Shown: in pieces, positions 36,181-45,473 of the stretch
How the letters are laid out: every line of letters starts with the position of its first letter
Position numbering within the stretch: position 1 is the first letter of the stretch
From: Bdellovibrionota bacterium
GTDB lineage: Bacteria; Bdellovibrionota; Bdellovibrionia; Bdellovibrionales; JAMPXM01
Assembly: GCA_963170185.1 (NCBI GenBank)
Contig: CAUJGS010000037.1
Coordinates: 1-54,670 of the forward strand
Direction of reading: 5' to 3'
DNA: 54,670 bases
Translations under genes and position numbers: made by a program
The notes under the pieces: generated by a model
The model's database searches: none
Told to the model about the DNA's origin: nothing
What the model saw: the letters and a program-made list of their open reading frames with translations, nothing else

Positions 36181-37067
36181 ACTCTTCTGGCTTTTGACGG
36201 AATCGAAACGATCACAAGTGCGAAAAGAACGCAGGCGACACCGGCCCATTGAAGCAGCTTAAGGCTCTCCCCCAAAAATGCCAATCCGAGCGCCACACCG
36301 GTAATCGGCTCGGCCATGGAAAGCACCGAGGCCTCCCAGTTTTTTACTCGCAAAAGCCCAGCTAAAAACAGCGACATCGCAAGAACCGAGCAGATCAGCG
36401 CGATGAGCACGACCTGCGGCCAAGCCGCCTGTAAAACTTCGACCACACGCCCAGGCTCACGGTACCCGATCAACACCAAGGCTAGGCCCGCGCCCAGTTG
36501 AATCCAAAAAGTTGAAATGAATGGATCAACTCCCTTAAGCCAGTGTGACGACAACAGAATGTAAACCGAATAAAACACAGCGGCCGAAAGACCAAACAAA
36601 ATACCGATGGGCTGCCCCAGCGAAAGATCCCGCCAAACCAAGAGCACCATACCGAGGAAAGCCAGTGGAATAGCAGGTATTCTTGCCCGCGGAATCCATT
36701 CTTTGAAAAACACCGCTCCACCGATCGCCACCAACACCGGATAGGTGTAGAGCAAAATCACCGTGAGCGACGCCGAGATCTTCTCAAGTGCCAGAAAATA
36801 AAAACTCGAAAATACGGCGTACCCAAGAACTCCCAAAAGAAGACCGACGACGACGTGTTTTTTTCCCAGCCAAATCTTTTTTGGAGCTCGAGTCGAAATC
36901 GCGATATAGAGCCCCAGCATCAGTGCCGCAACGAGATAGCGCAGAGCTAGGAATTCAAACGGTGCGACACCCTTTTCATAGGCTTGCTTTCCGAAAAGCC
37001 CAAGGAAGCCAAAGAAAAAACCACTGGCCAGAAGTTGCGCGATTCCAATTGCGCGAGAGGATTTCAT
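36177..37067 (-). CDS. EamA/DMT-family transporter
   Basis: A 296-residue inner-membrane carrier with ten hydrophobic helices in two halves of five, each an EamA unit (first half opens IAQLLASGFFFGFLGLFGKQAYEKG; second half contains AAVFYSVYILLSSHW and ends with LAFLGESLKLLQWAGVACVL). Members of this drug/metabolite superfamily export amino acids or other metabolites. Its ATG overlaps the stop codon of the upstream basic membrane protein gene. Its substrate is unknown. Confidence 0.9.
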   Translation of the reverse strand: MKSSRAIGIAQLLASGFFFGFLGLFGKQAYEKGVAPFEFLALRYLVAALMLGLYIAISTRAPKKIWLGKKHVVVGLLLGVLGYAVFSSFYFLALEKISASLTVILLYTYPVLVAIGGAVFFKEWIPRARIPAIPLAFLGMVLLVWRDLSLGQPIGILFGLSAAVFYSVYILLSSHWLKGVDPFISTFWIQLGAGLALVLIGYREPGRVVEVLQAAWPQVVLIALICSVLAMSLFLAGLLRVKNWEASVLSMAEPITGVALGLAFLGESLKLLQWAGVACVLFALVIVSIPSKARRV

Positions 37068-37663
37068 CGGCGTTTCGAACGATTCGTCGTCTTGCTACGA
37101 ACAGTTTTTTCGCGTTCTCGTTTTGACCGAAGACTTACCGACGAGACTTGCGCCCCCGTGCCGAAGGCCGATTGACCGGCTCGTCGAGCCGATTCATTGG
37201 AGTCCCATCGGACTGATGCATTGTCCATCTCGGGAAGCCGACGATTGGTCACATCCACCTCACGAACCGGACGACGGTTCGCAAGAGGATTGCTTTCCAC
37301 TTCGATTCGCCGTCTCACCGTCGCAACACGGCCAAGCGATTGGCCTGCCTGCGGGTTCGATGACGAGTTCGGAGGTGGAAGGTGACCACCACCAGCCGTC
37401 TGCCCGGCTCCCTGCCGTCTTGCCTCTTCCGCTTGCTTGCGAAGATTCTCCATAAAGTCTTCGCCAAACGGCCACCACGGCTGAAGGCGCGCGATTCGGT
37501 AGCCGAAGTATGCAAGAAACGCGAATGGCAAAACCCCACCGGTTGCCGGCGGTTTTCCGGTGAGCATCGAACGAATCACCGTGAAAACGATCGATGTCAG
37601 GATCAAAAACTTCCAGAAGCCTACGGGTTTACCTGGATCTTTTCGCGCGCGTTCAGTCAGCAT
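37064..37663 (-). CDS. Basic membrane-anchored protein of unknown function
   Basis: 199 residues. Two hydrophobic segments at about 18-35 and 45-60 are followed by PWWPFGEDFMENLRKQAEEARRQGAG and a long disordered tail rich in Arg, Ser, Asn and Gly (RRRIEVESNP, NRRPVREVD, a final KREREKTVRSKTTNRSKRR stretch). The tail is probably cytoplasmic and could bind nucleic acid or acidic partners. No family is recognised. Its end overlaps the EamA start by 4 bases, so the two are one transcript. No ribosome site is visible before the ATG. Confidence 0.72.
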   Translation of the reverse strand: MLTERARKDPGKPVGFWKFLILTSIVFTVIRSMLTGKPPATGGVLPFAFLAYFGYRIARLQPWWPFGEDFMENLRKQAEEARRQGAGQTAGGGHLPPPNSSSNPQAGQSLGRVATVRRRIEVESNPLANRRPVREVDVTNRRLPEMDNASVRWDSNESARRAGQSAFGTGAQVSSVSLRSKREREKTVRSKTTNRSKRR

Positions 37664-37691
37664 GTTTTTATGAACCCATTAGTTTGCAAAC

Positions 37692-37706
37692 GTCTCAAGC
37701 TGAGAT
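37692..37706. promoter_or_regulatory. Inverted repeat GTCTCA-N3-TGAGAT in a divergent promoter region
   Basis: Half-sites GTCTCA and TGAGAT around AGC, in the 150-base gap between two divergent operons: 29 bases before the basic membrane protein gene and about 107 before the MoxR gene. It matches the sites at 6344 and 28973. Confidence 0.4.
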
Positions 37707-37812
37707 TACGACCCACGACCTTGGGCTTGTCTAGCAATTGATCTGCAATTCTCTCGGATTTTCTTGTCGGATTAGCTTGGTAGACGCCTCCATTTTGCCG
37801 ATAAGTTTCCCG

Positions 37813-38808
37813 ATGGAGCCGACCGCAAAAAAAACAAGCAACCAGTCAACCGGCGTAACCACCGGCACGAACTCACCAATTCAAAATATCCTGCAAAGTT
37901 TCGTACATCGAGCTTCGACAGTGGTTTTTGGTAAAGAGCGCGAAATTCAACTCGCTCTCGCCTGTTTATTGGCTCGCGGCCATCTGCTCGTCGAAGACGT
38001 CCCCGGTGTCGGCAAAACCACGCTGGTTAAAACTCTGGCCAAACTTCTCGACCTCCCCCTAACAAGGGTGCAGTTCACCAATGATATGCTTCCCGGTGAC
38101 CTGATCGGCGGTCGGATCTTCGACGCGCGCACCGGTCAGTTTTCTGTGATTCGCGGACCGCTGTTTTCGCCATTCGTTCTGGCGGACGAACTAAATCGCG
38201 CGACACCGAAAACGCAGTCAGCCTGTCTTCAGGCCATGGAAGAACGTCAAATCTCCATCGACGGCGAAACGTTCAAACTGCCTGAGCCTTTCTTTGTCAT
38301 CGCCACGCAAAACCCAAGACAACAGATCGGGACCTACCCGTTGCCGGAATCTCAGCTCGATCGTTTTTTGATGCGTATTGGCCTTGGTTACCCGGATCGT
38401 CTCAGCGAAAAACGTCTTCTTCAGGACGGCATCTCGGCCGGTGGTCCGGCGGATCGTATCGAAGAACTCGAACCGGTTTTTGATGTCGAATCACTTTCCT
38501 ATCATCAAAAAGCCGTCGAGCAGGTTCACCTTTCCGATGCACTTGTCGAATACATTCAAGCCATTGCCAGCAAAACTCGAGAGAGCGCGACAACGGGCGA
38601 AGGTCTCTCGCCGCGCGGAGCATTGGCTCTCGCAAGAGCGTCACGGGCCTGGGCCTACATTCAAGGTCGCAATATGACATTGCCTGAAGACGTTCAAGCC
38701 GTGGCGGTCTCAGTACTTTCGCATCGCTTAAATCCGCCCGAAGACCCTTCCGGAGAAACCGGTCGCCGAAAGGCCGAAGATGTCTTGGCTCAAGTTAAAG
38801 CCGTCTGA
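37813..38808 (+). CDS. MoxR-family AAA+ ATPase
   Basis: About 331 residues from ATG 37813. The AAA core shows Walker A GVGKTTL, VQFTNDMLPGDLIGG, Walker B VLADELNRA, sensor I ATQNPRQQIGTYPLPESQLDRF and the sensor II region LSPRGALALARASRAWA, all classic for MoxR. MoxR ATPases act as chaperones for partner proteins, often with a DUF58 protein encoded next to them. Here the DUF58 gene overlaps its end by 29 bases and a transglutaminase-like gene follows, forming the widespread MoxR-DUF58-TgpA set. Confidence 0.94.
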   Translation: MEPTAKKTSNQSTGVTTGTNSPIQNILQSFVHRASTVVFGKEREIQLALACLLARGHLLVEDVPGVGKTTLVKTLAKLLDLPLTRVQFTNDMLPGDLIGGRIFDARTGQFSVIRGPLFSPFVLADELNRATPKTQSACLQAMEERQISIDGETFKLPEPFFVIATQNPRQQIGTYPLPESQLDRFLMRIGLGYPDRLSEKRLLQDGISAGGPADRIEELEPVFDVESLSYHQKAVEQVHLSDALVEYIQAIASKTRESATTGEGLSPRGALALARASRAWAYIQGRNMTLPEDVQAVAVSVLSHRLNPPEDPSGETGRRKAEDVLAQVKAV

Positions 38809-39712
38809 TCGGGTTTATATTATTCCGACCAAATTCGGTCTGGCCTATGCGGCCGGCACCGTATTTATGATCCTGATCGGCGCGGCCTACCAAAACAACC
38901 TCGTGAACCTGCTCGGCTTTTTCATGCTAGCCTTGATGTTCACTTCCATGTTCGTCACCAATTACAATCTCAAAGGGCTTGAGATCTCACGTATCGAGAA
39001 CATTCACGGCTTTGCCGGTGAAACACTTCCGATCTCTCTGGTCGTGAAAAACAATTCGCGCAAATCGAAGGTCAATATCGAATTCGATATTCGTGGATTA
39101 AAAAAATCCGCGCAATACGACGCTCGCTCCGAGATCGCACCAGCGTCTGACAGTCGCCTACTTGCTACTTTCACGGCACCCGACCGCGGACGCCACGTTT
39201 TTAGTCGCATCGTGCTTTCTACGACGGCTCCGTTTGGTCTGTTCTACGCCTGGATGGTTTGCCCCAACAAAGCGGAGGCCCTGATTTATCCAAGACGCGT
39301 CGGAGATCGCAATTGGACAGAGTCACATGGCGCGCATGTGGGTGAACACAAACGGGCCGCCGGCGCTGAGGACTTCAAAGAGCATCGCAGCTACTATCCG
39401 GGAGACAATCTTCGCCGTGTCGATTGGCGCGCGTACTCGAGAGGACGCGGTCTTCTTACGAAGGAATTCGACGAAGCCTCACAAACCGGACTTCATTTCG
39501 ACTACCATCGCTTGCAAGGAATTCCGTTTGAGACCCGTCTCGAACAGCTCTCAAAGTGGGTCGATCTCGCCCTACAAAAAGGGCAACCCTTTACCATCTC
39601 TCTTCCCGATCGTCGCATGGGGCCTGATACCGGACTTGTCTTCGCACACCGGGTCTGGAGTGAGCTTGCCGCGTTGCCATCGGAGTCTCAAACGCAATCG
39701 GAGAAACGCTGA
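38780..39712 (+). CDS. DUF58 membrane protein
   Basis: 310 residues. Two adjacent membrane helices at about 22-62 are followed by a beta-rich region and the DUF58 hallmark YYPGDNLRRVDWRAYSRGRGLLTKEFDE. DUF58 proteins are partners of MoxR ATPases with a von Willebrand A-like context and unknown biochemical role, often tied to the cell envelope. The start lies inside the MoxR gene and the stop overlaps the next ATG (TGATG), so the three genes are translationally linked. Confidence 0.92.
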   Translation: MSWLKLKPSDRVYIIPTKFGLAYAAGTVFMILIGAAYQNNLVNLLGFFMLALMFTSMFVTNYNLKGLEISRIENIHGFAGETLPISLVVKNNSRKSKVNIEFDIRGLKKSAQYDARSEIAPASDSRLLATFTAPDRGRHVFSRIVLSTTAPFGLFYAWMVCPNKAEALIYPRRVGDRNWTESHGAHVGEHKRAAGAEDFKEHRSYYPGDNLRRVDWRAYSRGRGLLTKEFDEASQTGLHFDYHRLQGIPFETRLEQLSKWVDLALQKGQPFTISLPDRRMGPDTGLVFAHRVWSELAALPSESQTQSEKR

Positions 39713-41877
39713 TGGCCTTGCAAGCACGCTCCGACATGGAGCTTTGGGACCGTCCATTTCAAACACTTCTACTTGCCGTTTTGGGAGTGAACGTCCTTTC
39801 GCATGTCATGCACGTGCCATGGTGGATATTGCTTTTAAGTGTGATCTCTCTTGGATGGAAAATCGGCCACTTGTACAAAGGCTGGCCGCTTCCGGCAAAA
39901 CGTTGGATCTATCTCACCGGCGTTCTTGTCGGCGGTGCGGTGATCTGGGAGTACAAAACCGCATTTGGCCACGAGGCCGCGACACCCACATTGGTCTTTT
40001 TGACGTCACTAAAGCTGCTTGAAACCAACCGTGATCGAGACGCAAGATTTGTCATCGTCACAAGTTACTTCCTTCTCATGGCGCACCTTCTGCATTCGCA
40101 GTCTCTGCTCTCGACATTTTTTATGGCGTTTGATGTCGCGATCATCACCATTCTCATGTACCAACTACATCGCGCGGATCGTCGACTCTCAGGAGCGGCA
40201 CTTCGACCTGTCGTGCACGTACTGGTCCTGACTATTCCTGTTTGGCTGCTCTTGTTCGTGGTATTTCCCCGCTTCAACCTCACTATGCTTCGAACGAGCC
40301 AACCTCAGGCGACTGTCGGCTTTTCCGAAGACATGAAACCCGGAAGCGTGAACCAGCTTGCGCAGTCAAACGAACCCGCATTTCGTGTGAAATTCCAAAC
40401 CGGACCGGCACGAAGCCCCGAGCTTCTCTACTGGCGTGGAGCAACGCTGTATCACCCAGACGGCCTTAGCTGGAAACCACTGGATGAATCCGAAGTTCGA
40501 CGTCGCGGCGTCGGTCTCGAAAACCTCATGCTCGCCAAAACAGATCTCTCCGACGTCGAAGACGTCGAGAAAAAAGTGTTAACTTATCAGGTCATTGCCG
40601 AGCCCAACATTGGTCGAACCATTTTTACGCTTCCACGTGTCGTCAAGTTCGACCCCATCGGTTCACTCACCTACAATCGCCCTTATCTCACGCGCGACAA
40701 TCAAGTCCGCTTAAGAAACAATCGAGCCGATCATATCTCCTATCTCGCGAGCTCCATCGCCGAATCCGAAGGTGAATTGGAGATTCTCGATCCCGAAACT
40801 CTTCGTCTCACGCTTGATGTACCAAAAGACCTTTCGCAAAAAACTCGAGCCCTAATCGAGCAGCTCGCAATTCCAGGAGTCGACTTTCACTCCTCCCCAC
40901 AAGCCTCTATACGAAAGCTCGACGAGTGGTTTCAACGAAGCGACTTCCGCTATTCATTGGACTTAACCAATACCCCTAGTCGCACGCTCGACGAGTTTCT
41001 TTTCACCAGCCGCCGCGGTTTTTGCGAACACTTCGCTGGCGCAAGCGCCCTTCTTTTAAGAGCGATGGGCCACCCCACGCGTGTCGTCGTCGGCTATCAA
41101 GGCGGAAGATGGAACGACATCTCCAAAGCACTTGTCGTGCAAAGCCGCGATGCACACGCCTGGGTTGAGGTGTGGTACCCCTCTCATGCAAATCCTCGCG
41201 AAGGCCGCTGGCTCACCTATGATCCGACCGCGATGATCGCCCCGCTTCGTTTGCGCATGGGTGGCGACTTCTTTGACCTCGATGAAGAGCAACAGATGGC
41301 GGGCAGCGACGAGTTTGACTCAATTCGGATCCGGCGCAGCCTCGTCTACCGGATGCTTTTAAGAGCCGAACTCGCTTGGGACTACGCTCAAATGAGCTGG
41401 ACGCAGTTTTTGATCGGCTACGACAAAAGCGGCCAGCAAAATCTCCTCAGTAGTTTACTCGGTGGGCTCGGCATCAAGCCGTCACCTTGGATGATCACGA
41501 TTTTAATCGGTGTGCTCTTGGCAATCGGTCTTCGCTTGGTCTTTATCTGGAACAGTCGCGCGCCGAAAGCCGATCGTCTTCGTCAAGAGTGGCTACTTTT
41601 TGAAAAGGAACTCGCACGTCTTGGATACTACCGCTCACCGATGGACGGTCCGTTGACTTTAAAAAATCGCGTCCCGCTTGAGGACGTCGGTCTCGCTTTG
41701 GATCGCTACATGTCTTACGTGTATGGAAAGCCGCTTCAAGACGCCGCCGAAAACAAACGTGAGCTGCGCAAACAAGTCCGATCCCTCAGCCAAGCCCGTA
41801 AAGCCCTTCGAGCAAATGCCAAGAAGAACCCAAGACCAAAGTCCGCTCTCGCGCCTCACGACCACCTGGCATCTTGA
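39712..41877 (+). CDS. TgpA-like membrane transglutaminase-domain protein
   Basis: A 721-residue protein of the DUF3488/TgpA type. Five or six N-terminal helices span about 15-190. A periplasmic transglutaminase-like domain sits at about 400-510, with Cys near residue 438 (RRGFCEHFAGASALLLRAMG), His in RDAHAWVEV and Asp in WLTYDPT, a complete triad. A further helix at about 590-610 (WMITILIGVLLAIGLRLVFIW) leads a cytoplasmic tail. The Pseudomonas TgpA is essential and has transglutaminase activity, but its substrate is uncertain. It is the third gene of the MoxR operon. Confidence 0.93.
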   Translation: MALQARSDMELWDRPFQTLLLAVLGVNVLSHVMHVPWWILLLSVISLGWKIGHLYKGWPLPAKRWIYLTGVLVGGAVIWEYKTAFGHEAATPTLVFLTSLKLLETNRDRDARFVIVTSYFLLMAHLLHSQSLLSTFFMAFDVAIITILMYQLHRADRRLSGAALRPVVHVLVLTIPVWLLLFVVFPRFNLTMLRTSQPQATVGFSEDMKPGSVNQLAQSNEPAFRVKFQTGPARSPELLYWRGATLYHPDGLSWKPLDESEVRRRGVGLENLMLAKTDLSDVEDVEKKVLTYQVIAEPNIGRTIFTLPRVVKFDPIGSLTYNRPYLTRDNQVRLRNNRADHISYLASSIAESEGELEILDPETLRLTLDVPKDLSQKTRALIEQLAIPGVDFHSSPQASIRKLDEWFQRSDFRYSLDLTNTPSRTLDEFLFTSRRGFCEHFAGASALLLRAMGHPTRVVVGYQGGRWNDISKALVVQSRDAHAWVEVWYPSHANPREGRWLTYDPTAMIAPLRLRMGGDFFDLDEEQQMAGSDEFDSIRIRRSLVYRMLLRAELAWDYAQMSWTQFLIGYDKSGQQNLLSSLLGGLGIKPSPWMITILIGVLLAIGLRLVFIWNSRAPKADRLRQEWLLFEKELARLGYYRSPMDGPLTLKNRVPLEDVGLALDRYMSYVYGKPLQDAAENKRELRKQVRSLSQARKALRANAKKNPRPKSALAPHDHLAS

Positions 41878-41922
41878 TTGCTCTCTTTGTTCCTCGAAGC
41901 CTTACGCTACAAGAGGAAAAAC

Positions 41923-42141
41923 ATGAACAATCTCATTCGCACAGTTCGCTCAAAGTCGATCAACGCCGAACAAACACGCTACCAAAGCGAACAGGAAACT
42001 TGCGTCCTCTGCGACACAAAACTCGAAGTAAAGGCCGAACGAATCACGACCACGGCACCCGCTGGCGAAATCGTACGCGAGGTCGCCGAGTGTCCGAAGT
42101 GCCGTGTGCGTGCACGGTCAAAAGATCATCAGCTACAGTGA
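41923..42141 (+). CDS. Small zinc-ribbon protein
   Basis: 72 residues from ATG 41923 with AGAGGAAA just ahead. Two CxxC knuckles (CVLCDT and CPKCRV) are about 40 residues apart with a beta-rich stretch between, as in zinc ribbons; the N-terminus is basic. It probably binds zinc and perhaps nucleic acid or protein. It follows the transglutaminase gene after 45 bases and may belong to the same transcript. Its end overlaps the convergent acyl-CoA dehydrogenase gene by 9 bases. Confidence 0.8.
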   Translation: MNNLIRTVRSKSINAEQTRYQSEQETCVLCDTKLEVKAERITTTAPAGEIVREVAECPKCRVRARSKDHQLQ

Positions 42142-43845
42142 CTCAAGCGCCAATTTTTTGGCGGATGCCAAATCAATGGCGCCGATATCATCCTCGCGCG
42201 CTATCCATTCGCCGATCACGCCGATAAATCTCGAGGCCGCTAGACCAGCGGTCGCATCGGTCACAGCCCTCTCGAGCAGCAAAACCCCGGCTGCCGTTTC
42301 GGCCAACGCCAAAGAAAAATCCCTTGCCGACTGCTGCTGAGAATCCGGAGAAGCCGAGGCTTTCTTTTTTGCGTGATGCACCAAAGCTGCCAACCGGCGC
42401 TCGATTCGAGCCTTCGGCAAAGAGGTCGGCACGCCTTTTAAACGCCCCGCTAGATCCGCCACCAAGGGCTGCAAAGCCCCGTCTTTGGCCATCGCCCGCA
42501 GCGTATCCAGCGAGAGCACATTGGTCGTGCCTTCCCAAATCGGAAACACCTGAGCATCGCGAAGCAGCCGAGGCACACCTGTGTTTTCGATATAGCCAGC
42601 TCCGCCAAATGATTCGATCGTTTCGCTGGCGTTGGCGATCGCCTCTCTTGCCGTGTAGAGCTTGGTCAAAGGCGTGAGTATCCGAAGCTGCTGCGACTCC
42701 TCTTTTGTCGCCAACCCACACTCCTCTTTTCCCATCAGTTCGACCGCATGAAAAACAAGCTCCGTTGAAGCCGCCGCACGCGCGCGCATCGTCGCCAAAG
42801 TTTCAATATGCAAAGGTTGATCGGCGATCAGTCGGCCAAATGCACGTCGCTCCACCGCATACGAGGTCATCAGCTGAAGCCCGCGCGCCATCGATCCGAC
42901 ACAACAGATCGAGTTGTAAAGCCGCGTAACATTCAGCAGGCCCGCTACACGCTTTACGCCCTCGCCAGGATTTCCAACCATCATCGCCGGCACGCCCTCT
43001 AGCGAAAGTTCCGCGGTCGGTAGCGCCTTCGTTCCAAGTTTTTCTTTGAGACGGTTCACACGAATGCCATTCAGGCGTCCGCGCGCGTCGCGAAGCTCGA
43101 CATAAAACAAGGTCAAACCACCGGGAGTCGACCCGCCTTGCCCGGCCCCACTCTCTACACGCGCCAATACCATCGCCATCTGCGACGTCGTCGCCGAAGT
43201 GAACCACTTGTCGCCATAAAGACGCCACGTACCGCCCTCATATCTCGCCGTCACCTCCGTGCCGGAAACATCGGAGCCACCCGACCGTTCGGTCATCCAT
43301 TGTCCCGATGTCCAAAACTCGCCAGGTGTTCGCGATGTCAGATGTTTAAAGGCGTGATCTTTCAACGCAGGGACACCACTGAGTTCAATCACGCGAGCCG
43401 CACCATCCGTCATTGCAAGTGGACACGTGTAAAACGCCGACGCCGGATGAAAGAGCGCCAGCTTCGCAAACTGCAAAAGTCGAGACGCCGGACCGTGCTT
43501 TCGTTCATACCCGATCGCAACCATACCTTCGCGAGCCGCGATCGCATCAAGTTCCGTCCAGGCATGACTCGTGCGAATTTCGTCGATTCGGTTTCCCCAA
43601 GCATCGTACTGAACAAGCACAGGGATATCGCGTTCGGCTTCCAGTCCAAGCCGTTCAATTTCTCGAGGCACCCGCTCACCAAACGCCTGAAGCTCCGTTT
43701 GAAACTCCGACCATTGCTCCTCTGTCACCCGTGCGCGCAAAGCTCTGCCAATGGCGCTTCCTGCTGCCCAAGGGTTCGGCAGCTCTGGCGCCGACTGATA
43801 AAATCTCGATGGTGAGTCCGACGAAGAATTGATCTGATTTCCCAC
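42133..43845 (-). CDS. Acyl-CoA dehydrogenase family protein, AidB-like
   Basis: A 570-residue flavoenzyme, longer than the usual 380-400 residues, as for AidB and related large members. The middle domain shows WMTERSGGSDVSGTEV and YGDKWFTSATTSQMA; the C-terminal helical domain contains YAVERRAFGRLIADQPL, ESFGGAGYIE and PIWEGTTNVLSLDTLRAM, close to AidB wording. The family oxidises acyl-CoA thioesters at the alpha-beta bond with FAD; AidB itself is linked to alkylation stress. The true substrate is unknown. A GTG start is used, with GGGAGA ahead. Confidence 0.9.
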   Translation of the reverse strand: MGNQINSSSDSPSRFYQSAPELPNPWAAGSAIGRALRARVTEEQWSEFQTELQAFGERVPREIERLGLEAERDIPVLVQYDAWGNRIDEIRTSHAWTELDAIAAREGMVAIGYERKHGPASRLLQFAKLALFHPASAFYTCPLAMTDGAARVIELSGVPALKDHAFKHLTSRTPGEFWTSGQWMTERSGGSDVSGTEVTARYEGGTWRLYGDKWFTSATTSQMAMVLARVESGAGQGGSTPGGLTLFYVELRDARGRLNGIRVNRLKEKLGTKALPTAELSLEGVPAMMVGNPGEGVKRVAGLLNVTRLYNSICCVGSMARGLQLMTSYAVERRAFGRLIADQPLHIETLATMRARAAASTELVFHAVELMGKEECGLATKEESQQLRILTPLTKLYTAREAIANASETIESFGGAGYIENTGVPRLLRDAQVFPIWEGTTNVLSLDTLRAMAKDGALQPLVADLAGRLKGVPTSLPKARIERRLAALVHHAKKKASASPDSQQQSARDFSLALAETAAGVLLLERAVTDATAGLAASRFIGVIGEWIAREDDIGAIDLASAKKLALESL

Positions 43846-43993
43846 TTTCTCTCCCGGCTTTAAACGCTAGAAATAAACGTCCCGATCAGACAGCTCATTC
43901 TACCTACAAAGCAGCCGCTTTTTTAACCACTGCCCAAACATCCATTGCAAAGCGTCAGGTCTGAACGCTTCGTGGAGTGACAAAGTCCATTCC

Positions 43994-44009
43994 GCCGATC
44001 ATGATCGGC
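43994..44009. promoter_or_regulatory. 16-bp perfect palindrome upstream of the cyclophilin gene
   Basis: GCCGATCATGATCGGC is fully self-complementary, 26 bases before the preferred ATG. It shares the core ATCATGAT with the palindrome at 14425. It may be an operator, or an mRNA hairpin ahead of the ribosome site. Confidence 0.4.
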
Positions 44010-44035
44010 CCACAATACTTATAAGGATGGCGCTC

Positions 44036-44689
44036 ATGGCAGGCTTTCTTCAGTTCTTTACAGCTCTCGCTTTCACGATGTCGCTTGGACCGGTTTCGGC
44101 CGCCAACGCCGAAGGTGAAAAAACACCGCCGAAGGCGAGCAAAGAATCAACAACGACAAAATCCGACAAATCTAAAGCAGGAGCGAAGAAAATGACCAAT
44201 GTCGTAATCGAAACATCTCTCGGAAATATCGAAGTCGAACTCAACAGCGAAAAAGCGCCGATCTCGACGGAGAACTTCCTTAAGTACGTCGATAAAAAAC
44301 ATTACGACGGTACGATCTTCCACCGCGTGATCAAAGACTTCATGATCCAAGGCGGCGGCATGGACGAGAAAATGGCGGAGAAGAAGTCCGACTCGCCGAT
44401 CAAAAACGAAGCGACAAACGGCCTGCAAAACCTCCGCGGCACGATCGCCATGGCTCGCACAAGCGTCGTGGACTCCGCGACAGCGCAGTTTTTCATCAAC
44501 ACGGTCGACAACGACTTCCTGAATCACAAAGCGCCAAATGCCCAGCAATATGGGTACGCCGTTTTTGGTAAGGTCGTTTCTGGCATGGACGTCGTCGATA
44601 AAATCCGAGCGGTTCCTACTGGCAACTATCAGATGTACCAGGATGTTCCCAAGACTCCGGTCGTGATCAAATCGATTCGTCGAAAGTAA
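44036..44689 (+). CDS. Cyclophilin-type peptidyl-prolyl isomerase
   Basis: About 217 residues. The ATG at 44036 has AAGG at a good distance and opens with a signal sequence (core about 3-20, cut near ANA); an ATG 9 bases earlier is possible. A Lys/Ser/Thr linker of about 30 residues leads to the cyclophilin domain: [35 protein letters not shown] with the catalytic Arg, [18 protein letters not shown] and [17 protein letters not shown]. It speeds proline isomerisation of folding proteins in the periplasm. A second in-frame ATG at 44192, with AGGAG 8 bases ahead, could yield a cytosolic form of the bare enzyme. Confidence 0.94.
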   Translation: MAGFLQFFTALAFTMSLGPVSAANAEGEKTPPKASKESTTTKSDKSKAGAKKMTNVVIETSLGNIEVELNSEKAPISTENFLKYVDKKHYDGTIFHRVIKDFMIQGGGMDEKMAEKKSDSPIKNEATNGLQNLRGTIAMARTSVVDSATAQFFINTVDNDFLNHKAPNAQQYGYAVFGKVVSGMDVVDKIRAVPTGNYQMYQDVPKTPVVIKSIRRK

Positions 44690-44729
44690 GTTCGACCAGA
44701 AACACATCTCGCTCATAAGCTGGTAGTTC

Positions 44730-45389
44730 GTGGAAGAGTTCATCCAACAAACGTTTCTAGGCCTGGCCTATCAACCTCTCGCCGTGTATGCGGCGATTGT
44801 TGGTTTTATGCTTCTTTCATCCGTCGGACTTCCTCTTCCAGAGGAAGTCGTCCTCTTGAGTGCGGGGTTTCTCGCGCATTATGCGATATTCCCAGACTCT
44901 CCCCATCCCGAAGGCGTGAATCTCGTCAACATTCACGTCTTGGCCGTGGTCTCAATGATCGCGGTGATGGGCTCCGACTACATGATCTACTTCTTGGGAA
45001 AGAAGGCAGGACCTTCGATCTTTGAATCTCGGATCTTCCGCCGAATGATGAGCAAGGACAGACTCGATAAAACGAAGTCCTGGGTACAAAAGTATGGCTC
45101 ATGGCCGGTTATTGTATTTCGCTTCACGCCAGGAGTCCGGTTTCCAGGTCACCTGATGTGTGGCGCAATGGGACTCTCGCCCTGGAAGTTCATCGCCGTC
45201 GACTTTTTAGCTGCTGGAATTTCGGTTCCGACCCAGATCTACTTCGTCGGATACTATGGTCGCGACATCCTTCGCTACCTTCAACAGGCCAAAATCTATC
45301 TGTTTGGCGGTCTCGCGGTCATCGCGGTCATCTACTTCTACCGCAAATGGCGCCAGAGCAAAGACCAGCCGCCAGCAGCGGCCGTCTAA
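44730..45389 (+). CDS. DedA-family membrane protein
   Basis: A 219-residue inner-membrane protein with four to five helices. Family signatures are VGLPLPEEVVLLSAGFLA, MGSDYMIYFLGKKAG, and FRFTPGVRFPGHLMCGAMGLSPWKF with the conserved Arg residues. DedA proteins act in lipid-carrier or phospholipid flipping across the membrane (shown for undecaprenyl phosphate in some members) and in envelope homeostasis. It begins with GTG and no strong ribosome site, 40 bases after the cyclophilin gene. Confidence 0.9.
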   Translation: MEEFIQQTFLGLAYQPLAVYAAIVGFMLLSSVGLPLPEEVVLLSAGFLAHYAIFPDSPHPEGVNLVNIHVLAVVSMIAVMGSDYMIYFLGKKAGPSIFESRIFRRMMSKDRLDKTKSWVQKYGSWPVIVFRFTPGVRFPGHLMCGAMGLSPWKFIAVDFLAAGISVPTQIYFVGYYGRDILRYLQQAKIYLFGGLAVIAVIYFYRKWRQSKDQPPAAAV

Positions 45390-45473
45390 ACAGCCAAAAG
45401 CCTTTTTTTAAAAAGGGCACTGCCGCCACAAAGCTCGAGCGCACGACCGCACGCCCGAAAGCGGCACCGGCCG

